From Rotaria sp. Silwood1 (lineage: Eukaryota; Rotifera; Eurotatoria; Philodinida; Philodinidae), in the NCBI GenBank assembly GCA_905250075.1, contig CAJNOP010000059.1, forward strand, positions 186,001 to 250,000: a DNA stretch of 64,000 bases, given 5' to 3'. Below are positions 48,252-62,121 of the stretch, in pieces (the stretch's first letter is position 1; every line of letters begins with the position of its first letter). The translations under genes were made by a program, and so were the position numbers. The notes beneath the pieces are model-generated. The model saw nothing but the letters and a program-made list of their open reading frames with translations. It did no database searches and had not been told where the DNA came from.

Positions 48252-49492
48252 ATCTGGCGAGGGAACGTTTTCAACTGTCAAATCTCTTTTGAGTTCGGAC
48301 TTTGTGCATAAGATAGACCCTAGTGAGGTATGAAAAACTTCAAGAGATTAAATTCCCTTAGGCCTTCTGTTCAGAGTTATAGATATTTTACTGAAATTTT
48401 AGTCTAGGACATGCTATATACGAACAAATTGAATGATAGCGTTTCGGCCTGAGATTTTGTCCACAAACAGATCTATTGATGATTAGAATATCCTGAAAAT
48501 TTCAGCTCAAACGAACATTTCCTTCCCGAGATATTAAAGTCCCAAAAATGGCTCATATAGGATAACAAATGCACACTAAGATAAAATGTGTCGCATGTGT
48601 CGCACTTTGCGACACAATGTACGACACATTAATATGCGACACGAGGAGCTCGTTGCGACACATTTCTTCCAGCGGACGTACGACACATTCTTGTGCGACA
48701 CATGCGACACATTTTTAACACGTGGTTCGAATCCATTTTTCGGCACGAGGATTATTTTTTTTTTGAAAATTCGAATAGTTACTATTTTTTCAGTTAATTT
48801 CAAACAGTAGCACCTATTCTTGGAGTTCGAGACGGTAGATCTTAAGATCTAGCTGCCTCGAGACCATTTGATCTCGATCAGACTACTTCGAGGCAGTCCA
48901 TTCTCGATCATCTAGCGACCTCTCGACATGTTCTCGAATAATAAATGGTCGAGAAATAATCTAGAAAAAAAAGACATATGAAAATGTATAAGTCAAGTAC
49001 GTCCAATAGGCTCGGTTATATGCAGCTGCACTCGCGAAACAAATCGATGAATGAACGATTGACATATAGGCTATGACACATCTATAATGCGACACATTCT
49101 TGTACGACACATTTTTGTAATGGAGTCTGCGACACATTCTTGTACGACACATATATACGACACATTTAAATCCGAGCATGCTCGGATTTTCTTGTTTTTG
49201 GGACTTTAATATCTCTGGAAGGAAATGTTCTTTTGAGCTGAAATTTTCAGGGTATTCTAATCATCAATAGATCTGTCTGTGGGCAAAATCTCAGACCGAA
49301 ACGCCATCATTCAATTTGTTCGTATATAGCATGCGCTAGGCTAAAATTCCAGTAAAATGCCTATAACTCTAGACAGAAGGTCTAAGGGAATTTAATCTTT
49401 TGAAGTTTTTCATACCTCACTAGGGTCTATCTTATGCACAAAGTCCGAACTCAAAATGAATTTGACAGTTGAAAATGTTTCCTCGTGAGTAA
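48252..49492. repeat. foldback element with CGACACA-rich loop
   Basis: The arm at 48252-48549 pairs with the reverse complement of 49194-49492 at roughly 88%. Shared words are TTTTCAACTGTCAAAT, GGACTTTGTGCATAAGATAG, TCATCAATAGATCTG and GAGATATTAAAGTCCCAAAAA. The 640-bp loop holds clusters of the word (T/G)(A/G)CGACACAT at about 48580-48720 and 49070-49170, eleven forward and two reversed by my count. An inner dyad CTGCCTCGA...TCGAGGCAG lies near 48850-48897. The arms are related to repeats at 11960, 23030 and 28226. No coding sequence. Confidence 0.85.
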
Positions 49493-49575
49493 GCTTGAAT
49501 TGCCACCAATTTTCCTCCTATATATGATTTATCGCTGGGCGTAGCGTGATTTGGTACTCATGAGCAGAAATAGAA

Positions 49576-50215
49576 CTAGTAATTTCCTAGAGAACTACCT
49601 TCCTGATTCCTAATCATTAATTTTATGAACAAAGCGAGATTCTTGCACAAAACCAAGCTGCGTTTTCGAATCAGCTCAACTAGTTGCTTAGACACATAAA
49701 TAACAGTGAGTCTTCTTGTAAAGCCAAATTGGTTGCTATGCTCTATAAGACTATGATAAATCAGTCTTTTTGTATTTTGTAACAACACAAAACAAATTTG
49801 ATCCAATTAAAGACAAAGTTTCACTTAATTTTCCTTCATACCTAGTTAATCGTTATCAATAGCACCATATTACATTGATTAGCACAGTCAGCGCCATGTG
49901 TTTTTGAGATAGCTCAGATTTTGACTCCTAAGTTCCTGTATTTTTTTGGAGACAAGGCACAATTTTGGTGAAAAACCAGGGTGATATTTAGAGTCAAGTT
50001 GCCTAGTGGTGTTAAAATCAAACTGACTGTCTTGATTTTGTAGATACTGAAGTTCCCTAACATCCAGTTGCGTTTAAACTTCTACCAAAAGTTCTTCCAT
50101 GTAAGATTCATCATTGACTAAAATACCCGTTAACGTGAATTGAGTTAGTGGCTCCAAAAAATCCTGATGCATTACCTTCGGATCCTTTTCTTGTTCTTCG
50201 TATAATACTCTAACA
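49576..50215 (-). pseudogene. decayed coding sequence, unknown protein
   Basis: The minus frame from 50215 to about 49888 reads RVLYEEQEKDPKVMHQDFLE, then PLTQFTLTGILVNDES, a TAA, then TQLDVRELQYLQNQDSQFDF and on to NLSYLKNTWR before a stop. It is about 109 codons with one internal stop, and its composition looks far more protein-like than the neighbouring ORFs. An acceptor-like TTGTTTTAG lies upstream. A second open stretch, 49806-49576 (LLQNTKRLIYHSLIEHSNQF and onward), may be part of the same relic. I do not recognise the family; a transposable-element or host pseudogene are both possible. Confidence 0.35.
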
Positions 50216-53200
50216 CAAAACTAAAACAATATTCAAAATTAACGTATGAAATTGCGTTGAATAATGTCGTTTGAATATAAATTTTAACGAAATATTTCTT
50301 TCGCAAAATGTGGCACGGGTCTCCTCAGACAATTTTTATGAAATTATTTTTTTGAAACAAGTGCTTTACTTTCTTAAAGAAGGTTTCTTACCTAACATGT
50401 TATCACTTTCGAGCAATTAAAACTCGCTTTTTTGACCAAAAAAAAGTACACGACCGCCTACTATGTGAAAATTACCTGCTGTGATTGCGTCACTTAGCCA
50501 TATATGACATCATTCTGTTATCATAGCTATGCTGCAAACGAAAGAAAATTTATACATTTATTTTTTTTTCTCGTATCAAACAACGTCTGACAGATAAAAC
50601 TAAATATTTTATAAATTGCAATGATCTACAATGAACCCATTTCTTTTTCGTTTATGTTACTTGTGATATATACAGTGTCGAGTTAAATGTAGCCACTAAA
50701 ATTCTGCACGCAACATTATTCGTATATGACTTTATTAGAATATAGTTTTTGATTTTTTTCTTTCTTCTTTTAAATGTACGCCTAACTAATTTTTCTCTCG
50801 CATGAGTGTCTTAGCAAATAGAATAACACCAGCACTTCGATGGTTTAGTAAGTAAGTGATTGATATTTTTTCGAATCTTATGAACAACAGTTTGTATTAC
50901 AATATTCTCCCGCGCAAAAATTAAAAACAACTTCTATGATGATTAATAACTCGTGATTGATAAAAAATTCAGGAAGGAATATAACGAGATTTCTGAATTT
51001 TTGATAAAACCACAATTATAACATAGCATGAAAGTTGATACATTCTTTTGTTTTCAAATATTATCATAACAGCGAGCAATATGAAACCATGAAGATTTGA
51101 ATGGAATATTTATGAAGCTTTATAAACTACAAATGCATTTTTCAAGCATTATATTTGAATACAAAACATACATATTAATGTTTAATCAAGCAGAAAATAA
51201 ACATGTAAACCAGGACTTGTGTAAATTATATACGATAAGAATTTATTAATTATATCATTACGAATGATGAGATAGTTACAGTTGGGAAGTAATGAGTAGA
51301 ACAAAGAATAATACGCACGAAATAGTTTTTTTTTACTGAACAATGTTAACAAAGTGAAATCTAATTTTTCTGTGTTGTATAAAAATAATTTTCTTGGCAA
51401 TATGATCATAAAATAAGTAGACGCGAGAGTTACATTTCAAGGTGTCAAATAGAAATGGATACTTTTTTTGTTCTGAACTTTTATCAAGAGCCGTCAACAA
51501 AAAAAAACAGATGTCATGAGTAGCAATGATAACAGAAATCATGTATATTTTTGTCTTTCTTCGCCAACGAAGAACAGAACATAAATAAACCAATCGTATC
51601 CTTTAGTGTACGAAAAAACATGATTTAAGATAAGCTACTTATAAAAGTGTAGGTAGCTTATCTCAAACGAAATACATTTACGCAATGACGAATCGATTAA
51701 ATCAAATTCAAAACAATTGCAATATTTCTTCCTTATTAACACAAGTAAAGTAAAATTAAATAATAACCAAAAGAAATCTCATAGATTCGTACAACATATA
51801 TTCTTATTTCTTTTAATAGAAGATCTTCTGTCGCCTACTATTTTGAAGCAGATAAATATGACAGGTGCTCATCTATAAGATTCTTTTTTTTAAATAATTA
51901 TAACTAAGAAGAATTCCTTAAAAGAAAAGGTATTATAATTTGAAAGATTAAAAAGAGAAGGCAGAATACCTTTTAATTTTTGTATTCGTTGATTTTCAGC
52001 TCAATATCCTGAAAATTCAACACACCGCTGATTAATTATATTGGTTAAAATTACAATATTCTAAATAATTACAAGGCATCGTATTTTATATTTGAGACAC
52101 TATTTCCTTCAAAAAGCCTTTAATACATAAAGTTTTGCGCATTAGAAGAGGAAGGATTCAGATGATAATTACTTAGAATAAGACGAACAAGTTAAAGTAA
52201 AGAATTGCATAGTTTCAGTTATCCCTAATGGAATTTCAAATAACTTCTTCTTTTACTGTTTCTATTCAGTTTTAAAAAGCTTCGAAAACTCCCACTAAGT
52301 CTAGCGTTACTCTTAAGAAACAATTTTTTCTCATGCTATTATTAGCATATCGGTCACTACGACTTGGAAAAAAAAAGTCATATAACATCATTTATACAAT
52401 AAAATAAAATCTATTTAAAATGATTAAAATAGATAATGTAGTCGAACAATAGAAAATTCTAGCAAATATTTTAGATATATTAGAGGCAATCTTTGAATTT
52501 TCATATTTTTGTCAATAGTTAATATGTTAATTTCTGTCTCTTTTAGCTAGAGGTTAGAATTAAAAGATATGCGCATTAAAACTCATTATCATGACGTCGA
52601 CAACAGAGTGCATATTGAATCAGAACAAATATTCTACGTCAATGAATACGTCATGACCAGACTCATTCTACAAATTCAAAAGAGAATTATTCAATTTAGT
52701 ACGTCATCAATGACTCAGATCGTTCGCCATACATCAGTCTGATTCATTATGATTCATCATAAGTTGTAAGGAGTCACTAAAAAAAGATCAGTAAGGCTGA
52801 TTCTACATTGTTGGTTGAAGTATTCTTTTTCTTTCTTTCGTTCTCTTTTGTGGATATATTTATGATACCAAAGAAAAAAAAAAAGATTTATTTTTTATTA
52901 TGCCAAGCACATGCAACAATAATAATATAATTCTGTCGACCGAACAGTTCCTAATGACGATTAATTATATATTAAGACAAAACGAAAGAATTATTTTATT
53001 TTAATATTACAGAACAAGGAAAACATTATAATTTAGTTTGTATAAACAAAAAAAAAGTAAGTGTATACATTAAGAATATTACATATAAAAACATTTCTTG
53101 TAACATTTAATAAAATATCATTGAATTAAATATTTAAATGTAGGTTAAATAATCAAATAGTCACTATCAATTGTAAGAGTATTCTATGCAAGGTTTGTTT

Positions 53201-53520
53201 ATGCAATAAAAAAAAAGAAGGAGTCATCTAGACGTAGCGAGTTTTTTTCTTGTGGCCGACAAGGTTGTCTTTTCATTTTCTTCTCTTTTTTTCTTTATTC
53301 CCCTATATTCAGGTAAGAACAGAAGAAAAACAAAGCACCATAGCATGGTGTTGCTAAGCGTTGCATATATATATACATATAGAAGAACGAGAAATGTGAA
53401 AAACATTTTGAAAAGATTCGTTCATTGAAGTGTTCCCATAGTGAAACAACTTAATTAAACTATTGAAATGTGCGATTTACTTCCTATATAAATGTTCGAG
53501 ATCAAATCACTTATAACATA
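50216..53520. other. gene-poor intergenic stretch
   Basis: 3.3 kb without supported genes. ORFs at 51182 and 51333 overlap in conflicting frames and lack motifs. Poly-A/T tracts are present and no long inverted repeat was recognised. The end is the 5' flank of the kinase gene. Confidence 0.4.
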
Positions 53521-53537
53521 CTTTTTTTGTTATTTTA
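53521..53537 (+). promoter_or_regulatory. acceptor-like tract upstream of the kinase start
   Basis: CTTTTTTTGTTATTTTAG ends 32 bp before the ATG. It could be a 5'-UTR intron end or a spliced-leader acceptor. It is the same arrangement as at 36547 and 45897. Confidence 0.35.
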
Positions 53538-53569
53538 GTTTTATCCATAAAAAGGTTACTGCAATATAA

Positions 53570-55131
<1,562 letters not shown>

Positions 55132-55167
55132 TGAAAATATTTGAAAATATTTTTGTCTTTTATATCG

Positions 55168-55173
55168 AATAAA
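55168..55173 (+). terminator. AATAAA polyadenylation signal
   Basis: A canonical hexamer 37 bp after the kinase stop codon. Confidence 0.5.
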
Positions 55174-55613
55174 AATATTTTGTTTTTGAAGAAACGCACT
55201 TTCGTTTTGTTTTCTTTTATTTATATCGAATAATGATGATCAATTTCGTTTGAATGCTTTTACAGTTAATAATTATTTTCTTGTAGGATCTCAGTTGAGT
55301 ACATTATTATGTAAACTGAATCAATATGATCTCACATAGTTGACGTAACAGAAATGGTAAAAATAAAAACTTTTTAATATTAGTAAAATACGCTCTAAGC
55401 TAAAAGCTCACACAAATAAATGTTCAAAATAGCTAAGTTAGATGAAGTTGTAGAAAATACCTAGTGGTTCTTCAGTTAGTTTAAAATATGTAGTAGAGCT
55501 ACATTGAACTTCATTTTCCAAATATTTATCTTGTTGAGTTTTTGGCTCAAAACGAATTTTACCAATATCCAAAAACTCTACAATAATTTTCAGAGAATTT
55601 AAGTGATAAAAGT

Positions 55614-57590
55614 ATGAGTTCTAATAAAGGTGATGTATCAAGATGTGCTGAGTCGGATGTTATAAATAATAAGATAGTAAAACGTTATGAACAATTAGAT
55701 GGTGAGAAATGGTCAACATGTCGATATTCAGGTGAATTATCAATAATAAGTCCTAAAAAAGTTGTCCGATTAAGATCAGCTATTTTTGAAGTTAGTTTTA
55801 TGCTTTTATCAAAAATTCTTAGTCTTAATAAAGTACAAACAAACTTTGTTTCATCGATTTACAGATCCTAACGAAAGAGTCATTCAAATAAGAACACCCT
55901 CTAGGTTGTTTGTCAGAACGCTGCGATTTATCTCAATATTTAAATATAGTGATAATGATCATTTACCATCATTAGCTCTTAAAATTCAATTAAGGCATAT
56001 TTCTGTCTAAAACAATTGAATGACAACATTATTCACACTGATTCCAGATAACAAGTGATACTGGAAAAACTAAAATTAATCATATGTATTGATGAAGCTC
56101 ATCTTGTTTTCCAACAAATAACTGAACTACTTTAACAACAAATTTAAATTATTATTAAACTTATTCAATCAAAAAGTATTAGTATTGTTTTCTGTATAAA
56201 AAATTCAATTGATGTTCCATCATCTATACTTGCTCAATTATAATTTTTTTAAAAATACAACATACTTTGCCAGTATCAATTGAAAAAAAACGAATTAAAA
56301 ACATGCATGCGCAGCATAAGTCTGGAAAGTTTATCAAACTGTGTTTGATCGATCATATTGTTGAATTACTAATCAATCAAATTTTGTTTCTGTTACATTA
56401 TACAATAAATATCTTTTAAGAAAAATCTGAGAACTTGTTCAAAGCGAAAAGCCACATACTTTCAAAAAAAAAACGTTTTTTGTTATTTGATTAGTCTCTA
56501 TTTCTTAATTATTTTTGAACTACATAAGCCATCAGTTTGCCCCAATATAAATCATCGTTTCTAGAAACTAGGTACGAAATTAATTATTTTTGTCCATTAT
56601 TTGTGCAAAATATGTCACGCTATAGAGATATAACTGAAAGATATAATTCAAAAACTATTTTTTACCAATGAAAAACGACCAAGTCATTAGCAACAGCAAA
56701 TTATTCAATTTCTTGCAGTAAATTTAACTTTCAATAGACCATTAGAAAGAACATACTTTAAAGTTACATACATCCTAATTACATATACTTGTTCCATTTT
56801 CTTGTAATACGAAAAAAAAATGAATTATAGAAATTAGAAAATTATATTTCTTGACGATGAAGGAGCATGGGCTCTTTTTCTAAGGATATTCGCTTTTTAA
56901 CTTGAAACACTTATCAAATTCGTTCTAGGAAAAATATATGTCGTACAAAACGTATACTTCATATATTGTTCTTTTCAAGAAAAAAAAGAAACATTTGATT
57001 GATTTAGAAATTAGTAATATTGATCTATTAGTTTGACATTTATGCAAAGATCTTTGCGTTGGAGGTTGATTCATAATAAATTATCACAACTGGAATTTGT
57101 CTTTTCAACCAAAGATCGAAAAAAGATATTAAATGTCAGAAAATTTGCCTATTAATGAATATTATTGTGTCGATGATTTATTGACACATTTGAGTATTGC
57201 AGAGAAGAATTTGTTAATTTACTTAATGAAAATAAACTACTGACAATGTTGTGTGTATCTTCTTGTTTTACCATTAGCATGCTGGTAACTATCTACAGAG
57301 TTGTTTGCATGATGTGTATATCTCGATCATGTATGAATGTTCTCACATCACAAGAGATTGATACACTCATTGTTTATTGTCAATTAGTGGCAAAATATAT
57401 CGAAAGAAGTGATTGCAAGAATGCACATAAAATTTTATCACGAAAAATTGATTTACGTCAATGATCTAACAGTGAGTCGAAGAATAGTAAACGTACCTGC
57501 AGAAAAGGGAACATGCTCACAACGTAGCACTAAAATTACTAAAAATGAGTTCTCAACTATAATGAAAACCATGGGTAAAACAGTCGACTA
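55614..57590 (+). pseudogene. possible decayed gene or transposon ORF fragments
   Basis: A series of short plus-strand open stretches in different frames: 55614-55871 (KRYEQLDGEKWSTCRYSGEL), a stretch running into 56010 (NERVIQIRTPSRLF), about 56065-56130 (KLKLIICIDEAHLVFQQITE, which contains a DEAH sequence), and 57409-57591 (IKFYHEKLIYVNDLTVSRRI). The DEAH box could mark a former helicase or ATPase, but no Walker A motif is found in the same frame. Several stops and frame changes interrupt it. It might equally be chance, so confidence is low. Confidence 0.25.
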
Positions 57591-57944
57591 GTATCATCAA
57601 CCATTCAACAACGAACTATACGAAATAAAAAAACGAACAAAATAGAATCAAAGGAATACATCTGATAATATATCAACATAAAATATTTCAACAGTTTACA
57701 TAGTTCTCAATACTGCGACATCAAGAGAAATCAAAAGAGCAGCTGCTAATGCGCTTATAGAATATATATTTGACATATTAGCTTAGACGCGACTAGAGAA
57801 ACAGAAAGGAATAAGTAAGAAGACAATAAAGAGACAAAATATTGTTCCGAACTAGTTCTACTAACGATTATTCTTAGAACTATTGATTACATATCCCAGG
57901 AATTCACGCATAGAAAATGAAGAAAACTTTGCTTCTTTATCTTT

Positions 57945-59581
57945 TTAAGAGAGAGTCCATGTGAATACCACCAAATATGAACACCACGGGCATTTGACAA
58001 ATTTCAAAAAATGCGATATTTTGGCATAAAATGAAAAATCATGTTTGAAAACCTACAAATTCAAAATTTTACCTCAATCTGACAGAGCATTGAAGAGTTA
58101 TACAGACGACACTGATGATGAGTCAGAATGGATTAGACCAAAATATCAATTTTTTCATGTTTGTGGTATTTCATCGATTTCTCCTCGATGGTATGAGCTA
58201 TCTTTCACTGTGATATCTCAAAAGATAGAGAATTTTTTCCTCTATCGAACTGTATATATGACATATTTTTTGAAAGCTCATCGAGACTGAAGAGAGTGAA
58301 TATACTGAGGGTAGACCACTAAAATAATCAAATCTGCCGGCAATATTTCGATCAACGATGGATCAAAAAAGTTGTATTCCATTTTTTTGATTTTAGATTC
58401 TGAAAGGGCGTGAAAAACTGCACTGAATCATATATATTCCATTTTGATAACTCATTGATTCGGTATTTAATTTTTCGACGCAATCCTATGACCTACAGAT
58501 ACCAATAGAGTTTTTGCATTTTTTGACTAATCTTTTATAAATTTCAGTCAGAAAAAATATGATTTTAGTCAAAAATAATAACATATTCGGGATCAGCATT
58601 AAAAACTGAATTAGTCTATATGTATTTCAAAGTTTTTCATCAACATTTTCTTTTCGTAAAAATTCACCTGGCGTCCTCCTCAGGGTCTAGTTAAAAAATC
58701 AGTTTTATTACAAAATCATTTGAACAGTCGAAAACAAGTTCTCAGCTCATAAAAAGTTAGTAGAAGACAAAAGAACACATAACTAAAATGAACTAAACCA
58801 TCAAAATGATTTTGTAATAAAACTGATTTTTTAACTGGACCCTGAGGAGGACCCCAGGTGAATTTTTACGAAAAGAAAATGTTGATGAAAAACTTTGAAA
58901 TACATTTAGACTAACTCAGCCTTTAATGTTGATCCCGAATATGTTATTATTTTTGACTGAAATCACATTTTTTCTGACTGAAATTTATAAAAGACTAGTC
59001 AAAAAAATGCAAAAACTCTATTGGTATCTGTAGGCCATAGGATTGCGTCGAAAAATTAAATACCGAATCAATGAGTTATCAAAATGGAATATATATGATT
59101 CGATGCAGTTTTTCACGCCCTTTCAGAATCTGGAATCAAAAAAAATGGAATACAACTTTTTTGATTCATCGTTGATCGAAATATTGCCGGCAGACTTGAT
59201 TATTTTAGTGGTCTACCCTCAGTATATTCACTCTCTTCAGTCTTGATGAACTTTCAAAAAATACGTCATATATACAGTTCGATAGAGGAAAAAATTCTCT
59301 ATGTTTTGAGATATCACAGTGAAAGATAGCTCCTACCATCGAGGAGAAATCGATGAAATACCACAAACATGAAAAAATTGATATTTTGGTCTAAACCATT
59401 CTGACTCATCATCAGTGTCGTCTGTATAACTCTTCAATGCTCTGTCAGATTGAGCTAAAATTTTGAATTTGTAGGTTTTCAAACATGATTTTTCATTTTA
59501 TGCCAAAATATCGCATTTTTAAAATTTGTCAAATGCCTATGATGTTCATAATTGGTGGTATTCTCATGGACTCTCTCTTAA
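57945..59581. repeat. near-perfect 1.64-kb palindrome bounded by TTAA
   Basis: The arms, 57945 to about 58724 and about 58803-59581, are inverted copies, about 97% identical where I compared them letter by letter (a 250-bp section) and somewhat lower at the outer ends. The loop is only about 80 bp. Both ends read TTAA followed by GAGAGAGTCCATG. TTAA may be the target duplication, as in piggyBac-type insertion, although the termini do not start with the piggyBac CCC. The ORFs at 58045-58290 and 59043-59246 lie within the arms. The first is interrupted by a stop in the opposite arm's copy, so the sequence is not conserved as protein. Confidence 0.9.
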
Positions 59582-59969
59582 GTTGAAAAGCACTTTTTTG
59601 GGTCAAACTTATTCTTAAGGCTTTTTAGTCTTTGATAACCATTTTGAATCAAATATTTTTACATACTTTTGTAGTAGACACCTTGCTCTTTCTAACAAAA
59701 CAAAGATTAAGTATCTACGAAGATTCGTTGCCATGCTATACTGAAAAGAAAATTAATGCAAAACTTTTGCATCACCAGTTATTTCAATTTTTTTTTCTAA
59801 AGTATATACACAGACAGATAGAAAATTTTCATTTGTAACAATTTCCTATCCAGTATCTATTTTCAATCATTATTTTTTATTACTTCTATCTCTCTGTTTC
59901 AATGCTTTAATTCTATCTAAATTAATCTGCTTTTGTTCATGTTTTATTTAAATAAAAAATTAACAATAA

Positions 59970-62121
59970 TCAATCTATTTGTGTATGAGGAAAATAGTCT
60001 TTTATATATTCAGGAATTTGTTGTTTTCCAGTAGAAAAGTTGTCAGAATATCCAGCATATTGTATTTCTGTACATAAAGTTGCATAATTAATTTTCGCAC
60101 AATTACTTCTTGTTCTATTTCTTGTGAAATTGTGTGTCACTTCTTTCACTAATCTATACTTCATATAAACACGAACACCAAATGCTAAATCCATGTTAGT
60201 ATCGAATAAGAATTGTTCATAATAATCTATGCACGTTTGAATAAGATTAAGTTGTTTAAGATAAGGATATTTAATGATTGATAAATCTTGATTTTCATTC
60301 TTTGATTTTCTAAATTGTTTATTAATTTGTTGTTTATGATTACGTATAGTTAATTCTTCCATGAATGGAAATAATTTCTCAATTCTAAGGAAAAATTCAT
60401 GTTCAAAAGGACGTTCATCATGTAATGACACTTTACGAACATATTTAAATATTCTACCTTGAAAATTATTCGTTATCATATTATAATATTTCAGTTGATA
60501 TGGATATGAATAAATATGACAATAACCTTTTTTTACTTTTGGAAAATAATCAGTCCAATAGATAATTTGTTTATTGTTAAAATTACTAAATGTCTTTTGA
60601 ATATATTCATTTGATGGTAAATTAATTTCATTATAAAAACTACTTAATGAACAAATATTAAATGTGAATTTGTTTAATTGTGGCATATGATTAATAATAT
60701 TCATCTTCAAATCATTACCATCAAAAAATGTTTTTCTTTCACCAACATTAATATTCAAATCAAGCTTTTCTAAATTTGACATTCGTTGTAAAAGTGGTAA
60801 AACTAATTCATCATAAACAAATGTTATTGTTTCACAGTGTAACCAAAAGCATTTTAAACTAGGTAGTTTTTCCTAGAAGAAAACAATATTATTAATTCAT
60901 TTAAATTAGATATTAATTCAAAAAATAATTTACCGTATTGTTAACTCTTCTACGCAAATAGCCAATGATACCGAGATCAACATAAAGTGTATGAAGTTGA
61001 GTGAAATGTCCATCAAGTAAATAAAGACATTCATACAAACTTCTCAAGCAGACATGTAATTCTAACAAATTTGTAGAAATAACAGTTAGACGTGTAAAAG
61101 AAAAGGATATTCGTTCATCGCGAATTGAAGATTGACCAAAATTTAAATATTGTAAATTAGGGAACACAGTAAAGATACGATTAAATATAATTGCATTATT
61201 GTTTACTAGATAATGTTGTGTTCTGTCTGTATTAATATCGATAGTAAGTGATAAAAGTTGATTGTTCAATGTACGAATTATGGAAGTTTCATCTAAACAA
61301 TGAGAAGAGTAAAAAATTATTTTATATAAATACTTATGTTTATGTATACTTTATTCATTTTTTTAATAATGATATAATTTACATATTTGATTTTTTTTCT
61401 TTAGACTTATTTATTTATACTGTATCTTAAATGTTATATTAACTATCTATTTTATTCGACATTTTCTTTTTCACAAATTTCTTTGCAACTTTAAATTGGA
61501 GATAATAACTACGTCTTTTATTTTTATATACTTACTTAAGTCTCATGGAAAATCATCTCTTTGATGACAATCTTCTTCTCTTCATACTAACAAATACGAA
61601 TGAAATGAAAAATCATTTTAAACTTGGTAACATCTCTAATTATTTAATTGAGGAAACCAAAAATTTATCTATGAATTTATTTCATTTATAGATTTCATAT
61701 GTCTATTATTAAAAAAATAAAAAAAAAATATCTTACCAGTAAAAAGATCTAAAGCTGTTTTTTCTTGAATATTATGTAGACTAATTCCATATAAATTAGG
61801 ATAATTTGTAACACGAAGAATACGTTCCATTGAAAGTGATTCAAGATGAAGCCATTGGATTTTTTGATGAATTTTAGGTAAAATATGTAAACAAAATCGA
61901 TTAAGTATTAGATTAGGTAATGAATAAACTAAATCATCCGATGTAGACATCAAAAGAGACAAATCATTTGTAAAAATAGAGTCATGTACAATTTTATTTA
62001 ATCGTTTATTGACACCTGATAAAGAATAAAGTATTTCTGCATTAGACAATTTTTTGAAAATATAAATAAGAATTTCATCTGGTAAAACATTCAATTGAAT
62101 ACATGAATATTCCATGATCAT
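59970..62121 (-). CDS. F-box protein of the bdelloid F-box/LRR-like family
   Basis: Exons (minus): 62121-61737, 61292-60934, 60872-59970. Introns are 444 and 61 bp and phases agree, giving 546 residues from the second ATG (62115), which fits the family start MEYSCIQLNVLPDEI; the first ATG adds two residues. The N-terminal F-box (LPDEILIYIFKKLSNAEILY) would bind SKP1 in an SCF ubiquitin ligase. The rest is a long leucine-rich, repeat-like region (NLQYLNFGQSS, LLELHVCLRSLYECLYLLDG, MSNLEKLDLNINVGERKTF) that would choose the substrate. It ends IPEYIKDYFPHTQID. I recognise this architecture from large, expanded gene families in bdelloid rotifers. The frame is intact, so it is probably functional. 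The partner substrate is unknown. Confidence 0.9.

Noticed and set aside
48576..49179. Cys/Arg/His-rich ORFs suggesting a zinc-finger protein
   Set aside because: They are translations of the CGACACA word array and open on both strands; not a real zinc-finger pattern.
58045..59246. ORFs of 81 and 67 codons in the 1.6-kb palindrome
   Set aside because: The opposite-arm copy of the first has an internal stop, so there is no sign of protein-level conservation.
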